DNA from: Streptomyces sp. AC558_RSS880
GTDB lineage: Bacteria > Actinomycetota > Actinomycetes > Streptomycetales > Streptomycetaceae
NCBI RefSeq assembly: GCF_019049255.1
Contig: NZ_JAGMUJ010000150.1
Span: forward strand, 124,001 to 188,000
Length of the DNA stretch: 64,000 nucleotides
Reading direction: 5' to 3'
The notes below the pieces were generated by a model. That model was not told where the DNA came from and ran no database searches. It worked only from the letters and a program-made list of their open reading frames with translations. Shown piece by piece: positions 59,023 through 64,000 of the stretch. Position numbers and translations under genes: made by a program. Every line of letters starts with the position of its first letter. Within the stretch, counting starts at the first letter, position 1.

Positions 59023-59053
59023 CGGCCCGGGGTGCTCCTCGCACCCCGGGCCG
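59023..59053 (+). terminator. Terminator after the old yellow enzyme gene
   Basis: Perfect 13-bp arms CGGCCCGGGGTGC and its complement with a 5-nt loop TCCTC, 22 bp after the stop codon. Confidence 0.88.
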
Positions 59054-59103
59054 TCGGCGCCGGTCTTTCCTGGCCGAATGTGATGCGCGCGAGACGTTGA
59101 CTA

Positions 59104-59117
59104 GAAAGCGCTTACCC
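59104..59117. promoter_or_regulatory. LacI-type operator half-palindrome before pectate lyase
   Basis: GAAAGCGCTTACCC with palindromic core AAGCGCTT (59106-59113), directly after a TTGAC element. It repeats the AGAAAGCGCTT-N-CCC context of the site at 1455-1466 and lies 120 bp before the pectate lyase ATG. Confidence 0.65.
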
Positions 59118-59236
59118 CATACCTTCCGTTCAGCAGCATGACCCGCTCACGTCAATTCAGTGGGCCAACTGCGCACCATCCCGAACGTCGTTCATGTACA
59201 TGGCTCGTACCCCCACACCACGACAGAAGGAACGAC

Positions 59237-60034
59237 ATGACTTCCGCGAAACGACCGCGCGCCCGCGCGCTGACGGGCGCACTCGCCACCCTCGGCCTCT
59301 CCGTTGGCATGCTCATGACCACCGGCGCGTCCTCGGCGAGCGCCGCCACCTGGCCGACCGCGAACGGCAGCCAGGGCGTCTCCTCCACCATCTCCGTGTC
59401 CGGCACCAAGGACTACGGGATGAAGCGCCTGTACGGCACCGGCGACCTGGGCTCCGGCGGCCAGGACGAGGACCAGGGCCCCATCCTGCAGCTGGCGGAC
59501 GGCGCGGTCCTGAAGAACGTCATCCTGGGCGCCCCCGCGGCCGACGGCATCCACTGCCAGGGCTCCTGCACGCTGCAGAACGTCTGGTGGGAGGACGTCG
59601 GCGAGGACGCCGCCACGTTCAAGGGCAAGTCGTCGGGGTCGGTCTACACCGTCAGCGGCGGCGGCGCGAAGGAAGCCAGCGACAAGGTGTTCCAGTTCAA
59701 CGGCGCCGGAACGCTGAACGTGTCGAACTTCGCGGTCAAGAACTTCGGCACCTTCGTCCGCTCCTGCGGCAACTGCTCCACGCAGTACAAGCGGACGATC
59801 AACCTCAACACCATCGAGGTGACCTGGAAGGGCAGCAGGCTCGCCGGCATCAACACCAACTACGGCGACAGCGCGACCCTGCGGAACATCACGATCATCG
59901 GGGACAGCAGCAAGAAGATCGTCCCCTGCCAGAAGTACATCGGCAACGACGACGGTGACGAGCCGAGCAGCAACGGCTCCGGCCCCGACGGCACGTACTG
60001 CAAGTACGCGTCGTCCGACATCACCTACCGGTAG
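59237..60034 (+). CDS. Secreted pectate lyase, PL3 family
   Basis: 265 residues. Signal peptide 1-38 (ending SSASA-AT), then the PL3 beta-helix: QDEDQGPILQLADGAVLKNV, IHCQGSCTLQNVWWEDVGEDAATFKG and FVRSCGNCSTQYKR. It cleaves polygalacturonate by calcium-dependent elimination outside the cell. ATG 59237 follows AGAAGGA. Control by the LacI-type site upstream is likely. Confidence 0.92.
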   Translation: MTSAKRPRARALTGALATLGLSVGMLMTTGASSASAATWPTANGSQGVSSTISVSGTKDYGMKRLYGTGDLGSGGQDEDQGPILQLADGAVLKNVILGAPAADGIHCQGSCTLQNVWWEDVGEDAATFKGKSSGSVYTVSGGGAKEASDKVFQFNGAGTLNVSNFAVKNFGTFVRSCGNCSTQYKRTINLNTIEVTWKGSRLAGINTNYGDSATLRNITIIGDSSKKIVPCQKYIGNDDGDEPSSNGSGPDGTYCKYASSDITYR

Positions 60035-60049
60035 CCCCCCCACGGGCAG

Positions 60050-60089
60050 CGGCCGTACGAGGCGTCCCGCGCGGCGCCTCGTACGGCCG
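60050..60089. terminator. Bidirectional terminator between pectate lyase and paaX-type genes
   Basis: Perfect 15-bp arms (60050-60064 and 60075-60089) with a 10-nt loop, between two convergent genes, 15 bp and 22 bp from their stop codons. Confidence 0.88.
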
Positions 60090-60111
60090 TCCGGCCCGCA
60101 CCCGCCCGCCT

Positions 60112-60870
60112 TCATCCGCCGCCCACGCGGGAACGCACCTCCCCCGTCAGCTCCCGCCGGTACCCGGCGTAGGCGGACCGCAGCGCGTCGCCCGGCCAGT
60201 CGGCGGGCAGCAGCGCGGAGGGCAGGACGGGATCGGCGAGCAGATGGCGTACGACGGCGGCGAACGCGGTGAGCCGCTCGGCGGGGCGAGCGGCTCGGTC
60301 GACGTGGCCGAGGAGCGCGCGGGCCGCGCCGGACCAGGCGTCCAGCGGCCACAGACCGGCGGCGAGCTCGCGGGCGGGCCGGCCGGGGCGGGCCGTGCAG
60401 CACTCGGCCACCTCGTCGAGGCCGTCGGGCAGGCTGCGCTCCAGATTGGCGGGACGCAGCCACACCCCCTCACGCAGTTCGGCGAGCCGGAGCGCCGCCA
60501 GCCGTGTGCGCAGGTCCGCGCGTTCGGCGGGTCCCCTGCCGGTCGCGGTGATCACCACCAGCTCCCAGTCGCCGTCCCACGCGCGCGTGCGCGGCTCCAC
60601 GGACTCGTCCTGGCGGCGCCGGCGTTCCAGCAGCCGGTCGCTGAGGCGGTACCCGGTGTCCGTACGTCGCAGGTCCCCGGCGGCGACCATCCGGCTGAGC
60701 GCCGCGCGGAGCGTGGACCCGCCGATCTCGAAGCCCTCCACGAGCCGCCCGAGCTCCCTCGCCGACAGCTCCGGCGGATGCGCGCCGAGCAGCAGGCTCA
60801 GCACGACCGACCGCGCGGACAGCGGGCGCGGCCGGGGGTCGTCCGGTGCCGCCGGGTCGTTCCTCCGCAT
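60112..60870 (-). CDS. PaaX family transcriptional regulator
   Basis: 252 residues. PaaX-type winged helix at the N-terminus (ARSVVLSLLLGAHPPELSARELGRLVEGFEIGGSTLRAALSRMVAAGDL), a middle ferredoxin-like domain (WDGDWELVVITATGRG ... RLAALRLAELREGVWLRP) and the PaaX C-terminal domain (WPLDAWSGAARALLGHVDRAA). Classic members repress phenylacetate genes by binding phenylacetyl-CoA. This one stands alone, divergent from an AidB-like acyl-CoA dehydrogenase gene with a 40-bp inverted repeat between them. Confidence 0.92.
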   Translation of the reverse strand: MRRNDPAAPDDPRPRPLSARSVVLSLLLGAHPPELSARELGRLVEGFEIGGSTLRAALSRMVAAGDLRRTDTGYRLSDRLLERRRRQDESVEPRTRAWDGDWELVVITATGRGPAERADLRTRLAALRLAELREGVWLRPANLERSLPDGLDEVAECCTARPGRPARELAAGLWPLDAWSGAARALLGHVDRAARPAERLTAFAAVVRHLLADPVLPSALLPADWPGDALRSAYAGYRRELTGEVRSRVGGG

Positions 60871-60895
60871 GGGGCCGTACTCTACGACGCCGATC

Positions 60896-60935
60896 GTGTT
60901 GCACGATTGCTGCGGCTGTACGAATAGTGCAACAC
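60896..60935. promoter_or_regulatory. PaaX-type operator in the divergent region
   Basis: GTGTTGCACGATT (60896-60908) and AATAGTGCAACAC (60923-60935): 13-bp arms with one mismatch and perfect outer nine, spacer 14 bp. It fills more than half of the 71-bp gap and ends 6 bp before the AidB-like ATG, so binding would shut off both genes. Confidence 0.85.
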
Positions 60936-60941
60936 TCGCTC

Positions 60942-62621
60942 ATGGCCACCACACTCGCGGACGAGCCGCGGCAGGACTTCGGCGCGCACGGCGGCGCCAC
61001 GCACGACGTCACCAATCAGCCCCCGCCCCTGACCCCCTACGACGCCTCCGACGACGCCGCCCTGCTGGAGGGCCTGCGGCGGGAGGGCGCCGGCTGGGCC
61101 GAGGAGGAGCTGCGCCGGCTCGGCAGGCTGGCCGGCAGCGCGCGGGTGCAGGAGTGGAGCGACCAGGCCAACCGCCACGAGCCCGCACTGCGCACCCACG
61201 ACCGGTACGGGCACCGCGTCGACGAGGTGGAGTTCCATCCGAGCTGGCACCACCTGATGCGCGCGGCCGTCGCCGAGGGGCTGGCCGCCGCGCCCTGGGC
61301 CGACGAGCGTCCCGGCGCCCATGTCGTCCGCACCGCCAAGGGACTGGTGTGGGGACACACCGAGGCGGGGCACGGCTGCCCGACGTCCATGACGTACGCG
61401 GCGGTGCCGGCGCTGCGGCGGCAGCCGGAGCTGGCCGGGGTGTACGAGCCGGGGCTGACCAGCCGGGAGTACGAGCCGGGGCTGCGCGTGCCGGCCGGGA
61501 AGCGCGGACTGCTGGCCGGCATGGGGATGACCGAGAAGCAGGGCGGCTCCGACGTCCGGACCAACACCACGACGGCGACGCCGACCGCCGAGCCCGGCGT
61601 ATACACCCTGCGTGGGCACAAGTGGTTCACGTCGGCGCCGATGTGCGACGTTTTCCTGGTGCTGGCCCAGGCCCCGGGCGGGCTGTCGTGCTTCCTGGTG
61701 CCGCGCGTCCTGCCCGACGGCACGCGCAACCCGTTCCGCATCCAGCGGCTGAAGGAGAAGCTGGGCAACCGCTCCAACGCCTCCTCCGAGCCCGAGTTCG
61801 ACGGGACGGTCGCCTGGCTGGTCGGCCCGGAGGGGCAGGGCGTGAAGACCATCATCGAGATGGTCAACTGCACCCGGCTGGACTGCGTGATGATGTCGGC
61901 GGCGCTGATGCGCAAGACGCTCGTGGAGGCGGGCCACCACGTGCGGCACCGCGGCGCGTTCGGGGCGCGGCTGGTGGACCAGCCGCTGATGCGCAACGTG
62001 CTGGCCGATCTGGCGCTGGAGTCCGAGGCCGCCACGGCCCTCACCCTGCGGCTGGCCGGAGCGGCCGACCGCGCGGTGCGCGGGGACGCCGGGGAGGCCG
62101 CGTTCCGCCGGATCGCGACGGCGGTCGGCAAGTACTGGGTCACCAAGCGGGGCCCTGCCTTCACCGCCGAGGCCCTGGAGTGCCTGGGCGGCAACGGCTA
62201 CGTCGAGGAGTCCGGGATGCCCCGGCACTACCGCGAGGCCCCGCTGCTGTCGATCTGGGAGGGCTCGGGGAACGTCAACGCGCTCGACGTGCTGCGGGCG
62301 CTCGGCCGGGACACGGCCACCGCGCAGGCGCTCTTCGACGAGCTCGCCCTGGCGCGCGGGGCGGACGCCCGGCTGGACGCGGCCGTGGCCGGGCTGAAGG
62401 ACCGGCTGGCCGAGGGGTCGCAGGCGGGCGCCCGGCGACTGGTGGAGCGGATGGCCCTGACGCTTCAGGGCTCCCTCCTCGTCCGGCACGCCCCGTCCGC
62501 GGTCGCCGACGCCTTCTGCGCGACGCGGCTGGGCGGCGACTGGGGGCACGCCTTCGGCACGCTGCCCGCGGCGGCCGCACTGGACGCGATCGTCGGGCGT
62601 GCGCTGCCGGACGGCGGCTGA
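60942..62621 (+). CDS. AidB-like acyl-CoA dehydrogenase family protein
   Basis: 559 residues, longer than simple acyl-CoA dehydrogenases and matching AidB, the DNA-alkylation response flavoprotein. GHGCPTSMTYAAVPAL, GMGMTEKQGGSDVRTNTTTA, WFTSAPMCDVFLVLAQAPGG and LECLGGNGYVEESGMPRHYREAP are the AidB/ACAD blocks. Its substrate is uncertain: either protection of DNA or oxidation of an acyl-CoA, the latter suggested by control through a PaaX-family protein. The ATG at 60942 is not preceded by a strong ribosome site, so a leaderless or near-leaderless mRNA is possible. Confidence 0.9.
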   Translation: MATTLADEPRQDFGAHGGATHDVTNQPPPLTPYDASDDAALLEGLRREGAGWAEEELRRLGRLAGSARVQEWSDQANRHEPALRTHDRYGHRVDEVEFHPSWHHLMRAAVAEGLAAAPWADERPGAHVVRTAKGLVWGHTEAGHGCPTSMTYAAVPALRRQPELAGVYEPGLTSREYEPGLRVPAGKRGLLAGMGMTEKQGGSDVRTNTTTATPTAEPGVYTLRGHKWFTSAPMCDVFLVLAQAPGGLSCFLVPRVLPDGTRNPFRIQRLKEKLGNRSNASSEPEFDGTVAWLVGPEGQGVKTIIEMVNCTRLDCVMMSAALMRKTLVEAGHHVRHRGAFGARLVDQPLMRNVLADLALESEAATALTLRLAGAADRAVRGDAGEAAFRRIATAVGKYWVTKRGPAFTAEALECLGGNGYVEESGMPRHYREAPLLSIWEGSGNVNALDVLRALGRDTATAQALFDELALARGADARLDAAVAGLKDRLAEGSQAGARRLVERMALTLQGSLLVRHAPSAVADAFCATRLGGDWGHAFGTLPAAAALDAIVGRALPDGG

Positions 62622-62633
62622 CCCGCCGGCGGG

Positions 62634-62664
62634 CCCCCGCGCACGGTCGTCCCGTGCGCGGGGG
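62634..62664 (+). terminator. Terminator after the AidB-like gene
   Basis: Perfect 13-bp arms CCCCCGCGCACGG and CCGTGCGCGGGGG with a 5-nt loop TCGTC, 13 bp after the stop codon. Confidence 0.9.
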
Positions 62665-62780
62665 GCACCAGGCCCGACCTGCGGAGAAACCGATCCGGAA
62701 GTGACTGTCAGTGGTGGGGTGCAGACTGACCGGTGTCCTGGAACGAGGGCGTCGACGAAGACGTCGCGGAGGTGATCGGC

Positions 62781-63866
62781 ATGACCGAGGTACTGCTCGC
62801 CGTGGGCACCCGCAAGGGCCTGTTCATCGGGCGGCGGCGAGGTGACGCCTGGGAGTTCGACGAGAGTCCCTGCTTCAACGCGCAGGCCGTGTACTCGGTC
62901 GCCATCGACACCCGTGGCGGGAGCCCGCGGCTGCTGGCCGGCGGGGACAGCGCGCACTGGGGCCCGTCGGTGTTCCACTCCGACGACCTGGGCCGAAGCT
63001 GGACCGAACCGGCCCGGCCCGCCGTCACATTCCCGAAGGACACGGGGGCTTCGCTGGAGCGGGTCTGGCAGTTGCACCCCTCCGAGGCCGAACCGGACGT
63101 GGTGTACGCGGGGACGGAACCGGCCGCGCTGTACCGCTCGGAGGACCGCGGGGAGAGCTTCGAGCTGGTCCGGCCGTTGTGGGAGCATCCCACGCGTGCG
63201 AAGTGGGTGCCCGGTGGCGGTGGCGAGGGGCTGCACACCGTGCTCACCGACGCCCGTGATCCACGGGCCGTGACGGTGGCCGTCTCCACGGCGGGCGTGT
63301 TCCGCACCCTGGACGGCGGTGCGAGCTGGGCCCCGTCCAACTCCGGGGTGTCCGCGGTGTTCCTGCCGGACCCGAACCCGGAGTTCGGGCAGTGCGTGCA
63401 CAAGGTCGCCCGGGACGCGGTGAACCCGGACCGGCTGTATCTGCAGAACCACTGGGGGGTCTACCGCAGCGACGACGCGGGCGGGAGCTGGACGGACATC
63501 GGCGAGGGCCTGCCGTCGACGTTCGGCTTCGCGGTCGTGGCCCATCCCCGTCGCGCCGACACGGCGTACGTGTTCCCGATCAACGCCGACTCCGACCGGG
63601 TGCCGGCCGGCCGGCGCTGCCGGGTCTACCGGACCGCGGACGCGGGCAGGAGCTGGGAGCCGCTCACGGCGGGACTGCCGCGGGAGGACCACTACGGCAC
63701 GGTGCTGCGCGACGCGATGTGTCACGACGGCGCGGACCCGGCGGGCGTCTACTTCGGCAACCGCAACGGCGAGGTGTACGCGTCGGCCGACGACGGCGAC
63801 AGCTGGCGGCAGTTGGCGTCGCATCTGCCGGACGTGTTGTGCGTACGGGCCGCGGTCGTCGCATGA
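62781..63866 (+). CDS. BNR/beta-propeller (sialidase-like fold) protein
   Basis: 361 residues with repeated Asp-box-like motifs: FHSDDLGRSWTEP, YRSEDRGESFELV, FRTLDGGASWAPS, YRSDDAGGSWTDI, YRTADAGRSWEPL and YASADDGDSWRQL, six in all and so probably a six-bladed propeller. No signal peptide and no catalytic sialidase arginines are evident, so a cytoplasmic, non-sialidase role is likely. ATG 62781 follows an excellent GGAGGTGAT site. Confidence 0.88.
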   Translation: MTEVLLAVGTRKGLFIGRRRGDAWEFDESPCFNAQAVYSVAIDTRGGSPRLLAGGDSAHWGPSVFHSDDLGRSWTEPARPAVTFPKDTGASLERVWQLHPSEAEPDVVYAGTEPAALYRSEDRGESFELVRPLWEHPTRAKWVPGGGGEGLHTVLTDARDPRAVTVAVSTAGVFRTLDGGASWAPSNSGVSAVFLPDPNPEFGQCVHKVARDAVNPDRLYLQNHWGVYRSDDAGGSWTDIGEGLPSTFGFAVVAHPRRADTAYVFPINADSDRVPAGRRCRVYRTADAGRSWEPLTAGLPREDHYGTVLRDAMCHDGADPAGVYFGNRNGEVYASADDGDSWRQLASHLPDVLCVRAAVVA

Positions 63867-63913
63867 GCCACATGAGCCATGTAAGCCACATGAGTCGCAC
63901 GAGCCGCACGAGG
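63860..63913. repeat. Six degenerate 9-bp tandem repeats over the stop codon
   Basis: Units CGCATGAGC, CACATGAGC, CATGTAAGC, CACATGAGT, CGCACGAGC and CGCACGAGG run head to tail. The propeller gene's TGA lies in the first unit. Confidence 0.8.
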
Positions 63914-63975
63914 ATCCCGTGCGGTCCTGGCCACTGGTTGATCTCCGCCGCCGTCACGGCAGTAAGGTGACGCCC

Positions 63976-64000
63976 GTGGCACCACGACCCTTGAATGAGA
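63976..64000 (+). CDS. ung: Start of probable uracil-DNA glycosylase, cut by window end
   Basis: GTG 63976 begins VAPRPLNE, identical to my recollection of the start of Streptomyces uracil-DNA glycosylases (MAPRPLNEIVE). Only eight codons are visible, so the call is tentative. It follows the propeller gene by 109 bp. Confidence 0.5.

Noticed and set aside
60882..63824. A 980-codon open frame on the minus strand
   Set aside because: Complement of the AidB-like and propeller genes, both of which have clear families; no motif in the long frame.
1..64000. CRISPR array, tRNA, rRNA, insertion sequence or prophage genes
   Set aside because: No repeat-spacer array, no tRNA-like GGTTCGAAT block outside coding sequence, no transposase, integrase or phage structural motif was found on either strand.

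Overview
Organism and overall character. The window is about 72% GC by eye, with strong third-position GC bias, GTG and TTG starts, many 4-base start/stop overlaps, class F sortase, mycothiol-dependent enzyme, DUF6421, DUF6332, DUF5134 and DUF6214 families. Together these point to a chromosome segment of a Streptomyces. From memory (not checked), the set electron-transfer flavoprotein BA ... pectate lyase ... start of uracil-DNA glycosylase resembles the S. coelicolor region around SCO1080-SCO1114. I see no rRNA, tRNA, CRISPR array, prophage, insertion sequence or antibiotic cluster. About 62 protein genes and two gene remnants are supported. || Layout. 1-5.7 kb: end of a LacI-controlled Gfo/Idh-PmoA operon, then an orphan DctR-type response regulator divergent from a tripartite tricarboxylate transporter (tctCBA). 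6.0-9.1 kb: divergent haem peroxidase and leishmanolysin-like metallopeptidase. 9.2-12.1 kb: secreted polysaccharide cluster behind a perfect CebR box: CE3-type esterase with CBM2 (carrying a TTA codon) and GH5_8 mannanase with FN3 and CBM2. 12.1-13.5 kb: class F sortase with a heptad-repeat surface protein. 13.7-19.5 kb: MFS exporter, short-chain dehydrogenase, mycothiol-dependent enzyme, MarR regulator, small DUF6332 membrane protein, NarL-type two-component pair. 19.6-21.1 kb: two decayed genes, MMPL transporter and SARP regulator, truncated against each other. 21.3-31.3 kb: geranylgeranyl-reductase-like protein, M20 dipeptidase, TmrB-NUDIX fusion, small secreted peptide, ROK kinase divergent from LacI regulator, Ser/Thr kinase, DUF2975-XRE pair. 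31.4-41 kb: DUF6986 aldolase, secreted EEP-family phosphatase, etfBA, flavin reductase, thioredoxin, acyltransferase, two unknown membrane proteins, transglutaminase-like protein. 41.1-44.3 kb: tight operon DUF6421-SDR-PLP lyase. 44.6-55.9 kb: phosphodiesterase, GNAT, two VOC proteins, FUSC-MarR operon, DUF5134-M56 pair, PAP2 phosphatase, TetR, LVIVD protein divergent from a DUF305 lipoprotein, DUF6214. 56-64 kb: ferredoxin reductase, ArsR divergent from old yellow enzyme, PL3 pectate lyase, PaaX regulator divergent from an AidB-like flavoprotein, BNR/beta-propeller protein, start of ung. || How genes work together. The clearest themes are plant-polysaccharide use (CebR box, esterase, mannanase, pectate lyase, two AAGCGCTT operators linking the pectate lyase and the Gfo/Idh-PmoA operon) and locally self-contained regulator/target pairs. 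Each of the latter has a visible inverted repeat between or before the genes: LacI/ROK, XRE/DUF2975, MarR/FUSC, TetR, ArsR/OYE and PaaX/AidB-like. Twelve strong GC-rich hairpins mark transcript ends. || Best leads for undescribed biology: the DUF6421-SDR-PLP lyase operon with unusual leader and end hairpins; the TmrB-NUDIX fusion; the sortase F/heptad-repeat protein; the PaaX-controlled AidB-like gene; the bldA-dependent esterase under CebR; the leaderless haem peroxidase/metzincin pair.
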